Source: an uncultured cyanobacterium (GTDB lineage: Bacteria; Cyanobacteriota; Vampirovibrionia; Vampirovibrionales; JAGQHJ01). From it: a stretch of DNA of 37,408 nucleotides. The stretch covers positions 1-37,408 of the forward strand of contig CALAJO010000081.1 of assembly GCA_937922745.1 (NCBI GenBank), written 5' to 3'. The stretch's first letter is position 1, and each line of letters opens with the position of its first letter. Shown in pieces: positions 30,300 through 37,408 of the stretch. Made by a program: the position numbers and the translations under genes. Under the pieces are notes generated by a model that saw only the letters and a list, made by a program, of their open reading frames with translations, was not told the origin of the DNA and did no database searches.

Positions 30300-31651
30300 A
30301 CGTGTAAAACCTCCTTCTCCTCAATGGATACCGCTGCGCTTGGCAGATGGGCGTTGCGTCCCATGCAGAAATAAAGGAATCCCCGTTGCGCCATGCGATC
30401 GGTGTCATACTGGTTGCGCCCGTCGAAGATGACCGGGGAGCGCATTTTTTCTTTCACTCGCTCGAAGTTGGGTCGCCTAAATTCGTTCCACTCCGTAAGG
30501 AGAAGCAGGGCATCGGCCTTGTCCAAGGCATCGTAGGCGTTATCACAATAATCAATCATATCCGCGAAGTGATGCCAGGCGGTATCCATCGCCTTCGGAT
30601 CGAAGACCCGAATGCGGGCGCCGTGGGACAACAGGGTTTCCAGGATGGGGATGCTGGGGGCTTCCCGCATGTCGTCCGTCCGGGGCTTGAAGGCGAGCCC
30701 CCAGACGGCAATGGTTTTGCCGGTAACCGACCCGCTAAAATAACTGAAAATCTTGCTCAAGAAGCTTAAGCGCTGTTGCTGGTTGATGCTGTCCACCTCT
30801 TCCAGTATCCGCATGGTGGTGCCATTTACCCGCGCCGTTCGTATCAGTGCCCGCACATCCTTGGGAAAGCAAGAGCCGCCATAGCCTAACCCGGGGAATA
30901 GAAAGTGACTCCCTATGCGGGTATCGGTGGCAATACCGGCCTGCACCTGGCTGACGTCGGCCTTGACCCGTTCGCACAGGTTGCTGATTTCGTTGATAAA
31001 GGAAATCTTGGTGGCAAGGAAGGCATTGGCGGCATACTTGGTCATCTCTGCCGAGCGTCTGTCCATAAACAGGATGGGGTTGCCGGTTCGTAAGAAGGGC
31101 TGGTACAGATCGCGCATAATATCCGTTGCCCGTTGATCGGTGGTGCCGATGACCACGCGATCCGGCTTCAGGAAATCATCCACGGCTGCGCCCTGTTTTA
31201 AAAACTCCGGGTTGGAAACCACGGCAAAGGGGAAGCGCGTGGCTTGGGCCATCATGGTTTCAATTTCATCCCCCGTGCCCACCGGGACCGTACTTTTAGT
31301 GACGATAACGCGATAGCCATCCATAATAGAGGCAATGGCCCGCGCAACGCTCATTACGCAGCTTAAATCCGCAGAGCCGTCCTCGCCCTGGGGCGTACCC
31401 ACCGCAATAATGCAAATCAAGGATTCCTGAACCGCATGCGCCAGATCGGTTGTAAATTCCAGGCGGCCTTCGCTGGTATTGGACTGAATCAGTTCTTCCA
31501 GTCCCGGCTCGTAAATGGGGACATGGCCGTTTTTAAGCTTTTGTATTTTTTCAGGGTTATTATCAACACAGATCACCTCGTTTCCCATTTCTGCAAGGCA
31601 GGTGCCTGTTACAAGCCCAACATAACCGGTTCCAATTACACAAACTTTCAT
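30296..31651 (-). CDS. ugd: UDP-glucose 6-dehydrogenase
   Basis: The 451-residue enzyme has an N-terminal Rossmann motif [10 protein letters not shown] (7-16). Catalytic features are [22 protein letters not shown]206 in TKYAANAF and the catalytic Cys C261 in [10 protein letters not shown]. It oxidises UDP-glucose twice with NAD to UDP-glucuronate. ATG 31651 is chosen: GGGAGG is four bases upstream and [12 protein letters not shown] is the canonical start. A longer in-frame start would add 42 residues with a hydrophobic run. The ribosome site is predicted to sit in a hairpin (31657-31690). The gene overlaps the decarboxylase start by four bases. Confidence 0.95.
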   Translation of the reverse strand: MKVCVIGTGYVGLVTGTCLAEMGNEVICVDNNPEKIQKLKNGHVPIYEPGLEELIQSNTSEGRLEFTTDLAHAVQESLICIIAVGTPQGEDGSADLSCVMSVARAIASIMDGYRVIVTKSTVPVGTGDEIETMMAQATRFPFAVVSNPEFLKQGAAVDDFLKPDRVVIGTTDQRATDIMRDLYQPFLRTGNPILFMDRRSAEMTKYAANAFLATKISFINEISNLCERVKADVSQVQAGIATDTRIGSHFLFPGLGYGGSCFPKDVRALIRTARVNGTTMRILEEVDSINQQQRLSFLSKIFSYFSGSVTGKTIAVWGLAFKPRTDDMREAPSIPILETLLSHGARIRVFDPKAMDTAWHHFADMIDYCDNAYDALDKADALLLLTEWNEFRRPNFERVKEKMRSPVIFDGRNQYDTDRMAQRGFLYFCMGRNAHLPSAAVSIEEKEVLHV

Positions 31652-31655
31652 ATGT

Positions 31656-31691
31656 CCTCCCATTATCAAATAAAAAATAATGAATGGGAGA
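31656..31691 (-). promoter_or_regulatory. Hairpin covering the ugd ribosome-binding site
   Basis: In the ugd message, CUCCCAUU (plus 31690-31683) can pair over 8 bp with AAUGGGAG (31664-31657), plus one G-U, with an A/U-rich 18-nt loop. The whole Shine-Dalgarno GGGAGG (31661-31656) lies in the 3' arm. Such a fold would hold down translation until opened by temperature, a ligand, a protein or a ribosome. Confidence 0.45.
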
Positions 31692-31845
31692 AGGTATAAC
31701 AATATCCATTTTTTAGCGCCATTGCCCGCCTTGGCAAATCGCGACATTTTCATTAAATTCTTCTGTATGCTTGTCACTCGGACAAGATGTAAAATTAATA
31801 TTGTCCTGTAGGGTAGATATTATTTTATAACTAGCCTGTTAGAGA

Positions 31846-31888
31846 GTGGCCCATCCAGCGTGAAGGTTTAGAATGGGCACGGCTTTTT
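31846..31888 (+). other. Hairpin with T-run ahead of the CelD-like gene
   Basis: GTGGCCCAT (31846-31854) can pair with ATGGGCAC (31873-31880), with one bulged C, and CGGC then TTTTT follow. It lies 50 bases before the next gene in a 280-base divergent region. It could be a leader terminator or attenuator. The stem is only moderate. The remainder of the region is A/T-rich without another clear signal. Confidence 0.25.
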
Positions 31889-31935
31889 ACGGAATGGAAT
31901 AGGCCGGTTTAGTATTAATGGTAAGGGCATCACAC

Positions 31936-33141
31936 ATGGTTTCATCAATATTAACCGCACCCGGGCGGTGCCGCAAATTACATCTACAAGTATTGGCAAC
32001 CATGCCGGAGTTTCTCGCTATTCGCGACGAGTGGGATGGACTGCTTGCCCGAAGCGGGATTGAGAGCCTCAACCTGTCCCATGCCTGGCTGTGGCAATGG
32101 TTATCTCATTTTCATTCGATAGGGCTTTTGGTCATTCTTATCCGCAATGAAGAGGGTGAGCTGGTGGGGGCGGCCCCGCTGAAGATTAGCCGAACCCGGT
32201 TTGGCCTGGCGCGACGATTGTTGCGGTGTGTGCAGTTTATCGGGAGCGAGCCCTATGTTTACGAGTGGATGCAGTTCGTGCATCTTCCGGAATATCCTGC
32301 AACCAGTATTCTCGGCAAAATTGCCGAGGCGTTGCTGGAGCATCGCGCACGGTGGGATGTGATGGATTTACGTTATGCCCTGGATAAAAGGCAGTTGGAC
32401 ATGCTGGCCTATGAATTGCGTTTTGGCATCCGGGATTTCCAGATATATACCACCACAACCAACCCCTATCTTGAATTGCCGCAACAGGTTGATCAGTATA
32501 AAAGCTGCCTGAAGCGAAATTTAAAAAATAACATCAATCGCCGCCTTAACCGGCTAAGGGAGACTTATCCTAATAGGCCCTTGCAGTTGGAAGTTATTCC
32601 ACCCGTGTCGCAAAACCAGGTTTGCCTGGACACGTTATTTAACGCCCATATTGCGTATTGGCAACAACGTGGCGTAAAGAGCAATTTTGCACGGTTTCCG
32701 CAGTTGCGGCAATTTTACCGAACCCTGCACCAGCACTTCTTCGATAGCGCCCAAGGTAAGGGAAAGATGGAATTAACCTGCCTGAAGTTGGGGAACGAAC
32801 CCATCAGTACGATACTGGCGTTATGGCAAGGGCCGAATTATATGGCCCAAATTTTAAATTATAATCAGCAGTATGCAGACTATGATCCCGGCACATTGCA
32901 TTTTGACGCGTTGATTCGTCATATTATTCAAAATGGCGGTACTTGCCTGGATTTTGGCCGGGGGGACGAAGTTTATAAATCCAGGTGGACGGATAAGGAA
33001 CAAACCTTGTGGAATATGTGGGTTTTTAAGGACGCCAAGGCGCTTCTGCACTGGCAATGCGATCGCTCCATCAAGACCTTGATGACCGCCACACGGCATC
33101 AATATCAATGTTATTTCAAAAACAGGTTATCCAAAAAGTAA
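31936..33141 (+). CDS. GNAT-fold acyltransferase, CelD/BcsL-like
   Basis: The protein of about 401 residues follows the CelD-like GNAT family used in exopolysaccharide loci. It has a start like FLAIRDEWDGLLARSG, NLSHAWLWQWLSHF, LLVILIRNEEGELVGAAPL and, near the C-terminus, TCLDFGRGDEVYKSRWTDKEQ, the family's most typical block. Such proteins probably acylate sugars or lipid-linked intermediates; the acyl group is unknown. ATG 31936 has AAGGG at 8-nt spacing and is preferred to ATG 31918, which has none. A second, related protein is encoded convergently just after it. Their stops are separated by 3 bases. Confidence 0.78.
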   Translation: MVSSILTAPGRCRKLHLQVLATMPEFLAIRDEWDGLLARSGIESLNLSHAWLWQWLSHFHSIGLLVILIRNEEGELVGAAPLKISRTRFGLARRLLRCVQFIGSEPYVYEWMQFVHLPEYPATSILGKIAEALLEHRARWDVMDLRYALDKRQLDMLAYELRFGIRDFQIYTTTTNPYLELPQQVDQYKSCLKRNLKNNINRRLNRLRETYPNRPLQLEVIPPVSQNQVCLDTLFNAHIAYWQQRGVKSNFARFPQLRQFYRTLHQHFFDSAQGKGKMELTCLKLGNEPISTILALWQGPNYMAQILNYNQQYADYDPGTLHFDALIRHIIQNGGTCLDFGRGDEVYKSRWTDKEQTLWNMWVFKDAKALLHWQCDRSIKTLMTATRHQYQCYFKNRLSKK

Positions 33142-33144
33142 GTT

Positions 33145-34149
33145 TTAATTTGTTGTGCCGGCGTCGAGCTCATTTTCCTTATAAAATTGGGCCAACTTGT
33201 TTTGCAGGTAGCGGCTATAGAATTGTCCTTTCCAGGAATGCCCGTTCGGGATAATCAAGCAGTAGCGCGGTATCGTTTGTGAGACTAACTGGGTCTTGTA
33301 AAATTCTTTTCCCGGGGAGAGCCAGTAGCGTTGAAGCCCAAGTTCATGCGCATGTTGCACTTCGTAAAAGCAACCCACCTGGCCGGGGAATAATTCCGGA
33401 TAAACACCCGTTACAATCGTGAGAATACCATACATACTATCTCCATGCAGTACATCCATACCCAGGCTGGCCAACTCATCGTTGATATATAAACTGTTTA
33501 AGAGAAGCTGTCCCTTCCGGTGCAGCATCCTGGCCCAGGCAACAATAAATTCCCGTTCAAGCGGATCGTTTAGATAAGAATACCCGATTTTTTGATCCCA
33601 ATAGGGGATGTGGTGCCGGAAAAACACCTTAAAAAAATCATCAATTGCATCCTCTCCGCTAAATGTTTCGAAGCGGGGTTTACAAGCTTCGACTTTAGTC
33701 ATCTTACGGCGGATGTTAGAGCGGGTGCTGCGTGTTCGCGTCTTTAAATACGCTTCCCAGGGAAGGGTTGTATCAATGACATATTCCGGCTCAATCGGGC
33801 AGGTAATGACTTCCAGGCCATAATCATTCAGGATGCGCATGGCTTCCCGCTCCTGGTCGGTCAGGAAACAGTTAATCCGGATATAATCCCACTTGAAGCC
33901 GGAAATGAAACGAGTCAACTGCAATGCTTTTTCTGGCGTAAACGCTTGGGTAATCGCGCTATTATTCCAGCCGGTCATTGTCACTTTTCGGCAGGTTAAG
34001 CCCTTTAGGACCTTGCGGTTCATCAGCATAAACGGGCCGCGTCGGCACAAGATGTCATAATTGTGGGCAAGATACTGCCACCAGCAAGCCAGGTAAGCCT
34101 CATCATCATAAGGACTGCTTGACATGGGTTTGTGCCTTGTTAGTTGCAT
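33145..34149 (-). CDS. Second GNAT/CelD-like acyltransferase
   Basis: The 334-residue protein has the same overall design as the gene on the opposite strand: RTRSTRSNIRRKMTKVE in the middle (compare CLKRNLKNNINRRLNRL), DDFFKVFFRHHIPYWDQKIG (compare NAHIAYWQQRGVKS) and a C-terminal block LGLQRYWLSPGKEFYKTQL in the position of DFGRGDEVYKSRW. It is therefore likely a diverged member of the same GNAT group. It lacks the first 50 residues of the typical N-terminus. ATG 34149 has GGGAG at 6 bases; ATG 34170 is in frame without a site. The convergent arrangement of two related genes suggests old duplication with inversion or independent recruitment. Confidence 0.68.
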   Translation of the reverse strand: MQLTRHKPMSSSPYDDEAYLACWWQYLAHNYDILCRRGPFMLMNRKVLKGLTCRKVTMTGWNNSAITQAFTPEKALQLTRFISGFKWDYIRINCFLTDQEREAMRILNDYGLEVITCPIEPEYVIDTTLPWEAYLKTRTRSTRSNIRRKMTKVEACKPRFETFSGEDAIDDFFKVFFRHHIPYWDQKIGYSYLNDPLEREFIVAWARMLHRKGQLLLNSLYINDELASLGMDVLHGDSMYGILTIVTGVYPELFPGQVGCFYEVQHAHELGLQRYWLSPGKEFYKTQLVSQTIPRYCLIIPNGHSWKGQFYSRYLQNKLAQFYKENELDAGTTN

Positions 34150-34170
34150 ATTATTCTCCCATTTAAACAT

Positions 34171-34392
34171 GAGCCGCTTTTCCTGGCCTGTTAACGTCGG
34201 AAAAATCCGGCAGACTCATGAGTTTTATAATTAAATTTAGGCCTGGGGATTTTTAGCACAACTCTATCATACAAAGATTAGTAATCTGGATAAAAAACCA
34301 TCCGGGGATTTATGGTTACTTAATTAACAATCTGCAACAGGGCCGGATGGAAAATGCGCTCTGGCAAATCCTTGGTATGAGGTAACTGGCTT
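34171..34392. other. A/T-rich divergent intergenic region with a long-range inverted repeat
   Basis: This 222-base gap separates the second GNAT gene from the O-antigen ligase gene. CCATCCGG (34298-34305) and CCGGATGG (34343-34350) are perfect inverted copies 37 bases apart, flanking TTAATTAA. They could form a leader stem or be a regulator site. I see no confident promoter hexamers. Confidence 0.3.
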
Positions 34393-35919
34393 GTGATAAA
34401 AAGCCTGGTCGTTAAAGGGTACTATTATCCCCATACATACCTGCTCGCTGTATTAGCGGGTTTATTCTGTGCCGTTGTTTTATATGGCGTCATGCCTCTG
34501 GTGGCGGGTCTTAGCCCGGTTTCAGCCCTGTTTTCACTGGAGCATTTTATTCTTCTGTTAATGGGTATTACCGGCATCACTGGATATTTGTATGTCCTGC
34601 ACACCGTTTTTAAACAGCCTCAACTCCTATTGTACTTTGCTGCATTCGGTTGGCCGGTTGCCGAGTTTTTAAAGGAGATCCTGTTTACCCATTACGGGAT
34701 CAATACGCATTTAACGTTAATCATATTTATGATTTATGCTCTTCCTGCCGGCCTGTTCGGGCTTCGCTACGTTATACCGATACTTTGGAACTTCCCGCAT
34801 TTTAAATATTTCTTGCTATTCTGGCTCTGGATTGTGATTTGCTACAAGTTCCACAATGTCCATGCCATCGATCCCCGGTTGGCCATGGAAAATGTCTGGT
34901 TTGAAGGATCGGCCGGGTTGACGCAGGTGCTTTCCTTAACCTTTAGCCTTTGTGCCGTCATCCTGGCCGCTGTTGCAACCATGAAACACCCGGATCCAAC
35001 ACATCTGTTTGATGGGTTCAATCGATGGCTGTTAGGCTTTACGGCAGTCACTGCCCTTATTGCAACAATCTGCTATCCGTTGGGCTTGCTGGTGCAGGAT
35101 GTTGATGGGTTTATCCGATTGCAGGGGCTTTATCTGCATCCCAATCTCTATGCACACTACCTGGCGCTGGTTTTGTTATATGGTTTCGGGTTAGTGGCCT
35201 ATTACCAGGGGAGTCGTAAGTCGCGTTTCCCCACATGGCTTCTTCTGCTCTGTCTTGGTCTGATATCGATTGCCTTTCTGCTGGCTTTGTCCAAAACCGC
35301 CATTGCGGCTCTATTACTCTGTATGGGGTTAATGTTTGTATTTAACTTCTTTACGCCCAGCTTCCGCAAAGCCATGCTGTGGCTCCTGCTGGGGATGGCC
35401 GTGCTGGTTCCGGCTGGTTTTCTGATTTTTGAATTGGTTTCGCAGGAGGGTTTCTTCAGCATCCTCCAATCCCGGGTGGATCAGATGGCCAGTTTCAACT
35501 GGAGAGTCAAGGTATGGGGCGATTTGCTGGGCAACATGGGTGGCGGATGGCTCCTTAAAGGGCATGGCCTGACGGCGGCCAACGAGCTGCTTTACCTGTT
35601 GAGCTATAACAACGAATGGAAGGCTCAGCCGCTTGTCCTGGTTCATAACGGTTATATCGGCCTGTTTTACGATTTGGGTTTGATGGGGCTTTTATTATTT
35701 ATTGGCGTGCTTTCCCTTATGTGGAATGCCTTTGTAAGCTGGTTTCGCCGTATAAGCCGCCTGGTTAAGCCTTTATACGCAACAATTATGGCCTTGTGCC
35801 TTTATTTCCTCATCGTCTGCGGTTTTGATGAGATGGTTTTTATGTTTAACGCCGCGCCCATGTTTTGGCTGTTAGGCACGCTGCTTTACGCCACAGCCTT
35901 GCGGGAGGTAAAGGGATGA
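34393..35919 (+). CDS. O-antigen ligase/polymerase-like membrane protein
   Basis: The 508-residue protein has about eleven to thirteen hydrophobic spans and the Wzy_C/WaaL-type marks. These are GLYLHPNLYAHYLALVLLYG, LALSKTAIAALLL, then a large periplasmic loop with Arg (residues about 350-410, including FNWRVKVWGD and GHGLTAANELL), and VHNGYIGLFYDLGLMGLLLF. Members join O-units into a polymer or attach polysaccharide to lipid A core or protein. Polymerase (Wzy) or ligase (WaaL) cannot be told apart here. The start is GTG 34393 with GAGGT at 9 bases. The TGA overlaps the next ATG as ATGA, coupling it to the flippase. Confidence 0.82.
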   Translation: MIKSLVVKGYYYPHTYLLAVLAGLFCAVVLYGVMPLVAGLSPVSALFSLEHFILLLMGITGITGYLYVLHTVFKQPQLLLYFAAFGWPVAEFLKEILFTHYGINTHLTLIIFMIYALPAGLFGLRYVIPILWNFPHFKYFLLFWLWIVICYKFHNVHAIDPRLAMENVWFEGSAGLTQVLSLTFSLCAVILAAVATMKHPDPTHLFDGFNRWLLGFTAVTALIATICYPLGLLVQDVDGFIRLQGLYLHPNLYAHYLALVLLYGFGLVAYYQGSRKSRFPTWLLLLCLGLISIAFLLALSKTAIAALLLCMGLMFVFNFFTPSFRKAMLWLLLGMAVLVPAGFLIFELVSQEGFFSILQSRVDQMASFNWRVKVWGDLLGNMGGGWLLKGHGLTAANELLYLLSYNNEWKAQPLVLVHNGYIGLFYDLGLMGLLLFIGVLSLMWNAFVSWFRRISRLVKPLYATIMALCLYFLIVCGFDEMVFMFNAAPMFWLLGTLLYATALREVKG

Positions 35920-37408
35920 GCCAGCAAAAACGGTTGATTCTGGGCATGGCCAGCGGTTTTGGCAACATCGCGCTGAAAACGGCCTTGAATATCCTGATGA
36001 TTCCCTTACTCATCAGCACCTTGGGCAGCGAGTTATACGGTTTGTACGTCCTGCTGATTGGGATGGTGGAGCTGGTCCTGATTCTGGATTTTGGCTTTAC
36101 CAGCAGCATTATCAGCATATTGGGGGCTTATCGCAGCACGCATCAAAACCAGGAGGCCCAGCATGTAATTTCCATGGGACATCTGCTGTATATCGGGCTT
36201 TCCCTTATCGCCTTGATGATTGGGTTGCTGGTGCTGCCGTTTATTCCGAATCTGTTTCAATTTCCGCAATACACACATCACTTGGCTTCTATCTGCCTGT
36301 GGATCATTCTTGGGGAATCCGTTTTAACGTTATACACCGCTTATTTTCGGGCTATCCTGGTTGCCCATTGCCTGAACCAGTGGACCAACCTGGCCGATAT
36401 GGTTTTTAGCCTCGCCGGGAATGCGGCCGGAATTGTGTTACTGCTCAACGGCTATGGTCTGGTGGGTTTCCTTCTGGGCAGGCTTGGGGCGTCCGCTATT
36501 CGCTCCCTGATGATTGTGGTTCAGGCTGTCCGGTTGGAGCCGCAACTCTTTCGTCTCCGGTTTCAATTCCATTTTGCCACGTTGAAGCGGATGACCCACC
36601 AGAGCCTGCACGCCATGGTGCTGAGCCTGAGCATTTTAATCTCGCATAAGATTGATAATTTCGTCATCGCGCTGTTTTTGCCGCTGACTTCGGTCAGTAT
36701 TTTCGAAATCGTCTTTCGTTTTCTCGGAATTGTTATGCAGTTGATTATCAAGATCAGCGAAGGGATTTTCCCGCTTTTTTCACAACTCGCGGCAAAAGGC
36801 GAATCGGATAGCGCCCGGCGTTTCTTTCTTCGCCTAAGCTGCCTCAACAACTTCGTGGTCTGTGTGCTGTTAATGCTTATCATCCAGTTTTATCCGGTTA
36901 TTTTCCGCCTGTTCAGCGCCGGGGAAATTCCACTCAACCCAACGCTGCCCATTCTGGCCATTGCGGTGCCATGCACCTGGAGCGGGGCGGTACAACTGCC
37001 CGCCACTTATTATTTGTTTAATGCCGGGCGCCAACACTATTTAACCGTAACCAGCGTGATTACGGCCATATGCAACCTGCTGCTGAGCCTGGTGTTGATT
37101 AAACCGCTCGGCTTGCCCGGAGTTGCCCTGGGAACGCTGATTCCCATGCTGGTTCAGCATCATGGTTGCCTGGTGCGGCAAAGTTGCAAGGATTTGAATA
37201 TTTCCATCCGCCATTATATTCAGTCTGTCCATTTGGTCATCCTCTTACCCATGGGGGCAAGCTATCTGCTGATGCATGCGGCACTGCCTCTGATGTCGCT
37301 GGCTTTGCATCCCATTATTCAATTGGCATTGATTGGCTCGTGGACATTAACAGGCGGATTGATTACCTGGTTTCTGTTAACCGCCAGTGAGGATGAGCGG
37401 GCTTTTGT
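35916..37408 (+). CDS. Wzx-like polysaccharide flippase (runs off the window)
   Basis: An open frame from ATG 35916 continues without stop to the window end, 497 codons, so it is nearly or fully full length for this family (about 420-500 residues). It starts MSQQKRLILGMASGFGNIAL and has 12 or so hydrophobic spans. TALNILMIPLLISTLGSELYGLYVLL and ILDFGFTSSIISILGAYR are typical of the Polysacc_synt/MVF flippase superfamily that moves lipid-linked oligosaccharides to the periplasmic face. Further support is ISHKIDNFVIALFLPLTSVSIFEI and the repeated internal halves. It overlaps the upstream ligase-like gene by four bases. The C-terminus is unseen. Confidence 0.8.
   Translation, partial: MSQQKRLILGMASGFGNIALKTALNILMIPLLISTLGSELYGLYVLLIGMVELVLILDFGFTSSIISILGAYRSTHQNQEAQHVISMGHLLYIGLSLIALMIGLLVLPFIPNLFQFPQYTHHLASICLWIILGESVLTLYTAYFRAILVAHCLNQWTNLADMVFSLAGNAAGIVLLLNGYGLVGFLLGRLGASAIRSLMIVVQAVRLEPQLFRLRFQFHFATLKRMTHQSLHAMVLSLSILISHKIDNFVIALFLPLTSVSIFEIVFRFLGIVMQLIIKISEGIFPLFSQLAAKGESDSARRFFLRLSCLNNFVVCVLLMLIIQFYPVIFRLFSAGEIPLNPTLPILAIAVPCTWSGAVQLPATYYLFNAGRQHYLTVTSVITAICNLLLSLVLIKPLGLPGVALGTLIPMLVQHHGCLVRQSCKDLNISIRHYIQSVHLVILLPMGASYLLMHAALPLMSLALHPIIQLALIGSWTLTGGLITWFLLTASEDERAF

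Noticed and set aside
30296-31777. N-terminally extended ugd with a hydrophobic segment (start at 31777)
   Set aside because: The canonical [12 protein letters not shown] start at 31651 has a strong GGGAGG site; the extension is read from the 5' leader hairpin region.
1-37408. CRISPR arrays, rRNA genes, large tandem repeats, replication origin
   Set aside because: I scanned for regularly spaced direct repeats, rRNA-like blocks and clustered DnaA-type boxes and saw none.

Overview
The window is bacterial, and probably comes from a Gram-negative, didermic organism: it has an LptF/LptG-type permease, a lytic transglycosylase, a Tat lipoprotein and a capsule/O-polysaccharide locus. A Ycf23/DUF561 protein, a family I know mainly from cyanobacteria and red-algal plastids, hints at the cyanobacterial side of the tree. 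With no photosynthesis gene in view, a non-photosynthetic relative (Vampirovibrionia/Melainabacteria type) is my best but low-confidence guess. Genes are tightly packed, base composition looks moderate, Shine-Dalgarno sites (AAGGAG/GGAGG) are often clear, and several rho-independent terminators are textbook quality.

Left part (1-7985): the tail of an IS5-type transposase, a Tat-signal lipoprotein, and then branched-chain amino-acid synthesis. ilvD stands alone. It is followed by a promoter, a 22-residue leader peptide containing IIILVVIIL, and a strong terminator. Next come a Leu/Val-rich 44-codon ORF with a strong ribosome site, ilvB (overlapping that ORF), ilvN, ilvC and a threonine deaminase gene, closed by another terminator. 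This arrangement reads as ribosome-mediated attenuation of an ilvBNCA operon and is the main discovery candidate.

Middle (8000-17516): an orphan RecT/Bet annealing protein with a 20-bp palindrome in its upstream region, a YciI-like protein, a small exported protein, a 17-repeat TPR protein, the Ycf23-like protein, tRNA-Arg(UCU), a beta-hydroxyacid dehydrogenase, a membrane protein and an unknown protein. These are followed by an overlapping pair: a protein with a RelA/SpoT-like nucleotide synthetase signature and a small protein resembling part of the carboxyltransferase (AccD) fold.

Centre right (17635-23745): one promoter, three alpha-glucan enzymes (GH57 branching enzyme, GH15 glucoamylase-like, GH57 amylase/4-alpha-glucanotransferase) and one terminator. 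This is a compact glycogen-type operon with 6-nt and 1-nt junctions.

Right part (23800-37408): an HNH nuclease-like protein, an unknown protein, a lytic transglycosylase, then an LptF/G permease with two small metal-binding proteins (CPXCG and double CDGSH). The window ends with a surface polysaccharide locus: UDP-glucose dehydrogenase and UDP-glucuronate decarboxylase (UDP-xylose supply), two CelD-like GNAT proteins, an O-antigen ligase/polymerase-like protein and a Wzx-like flippase that runs off the window.
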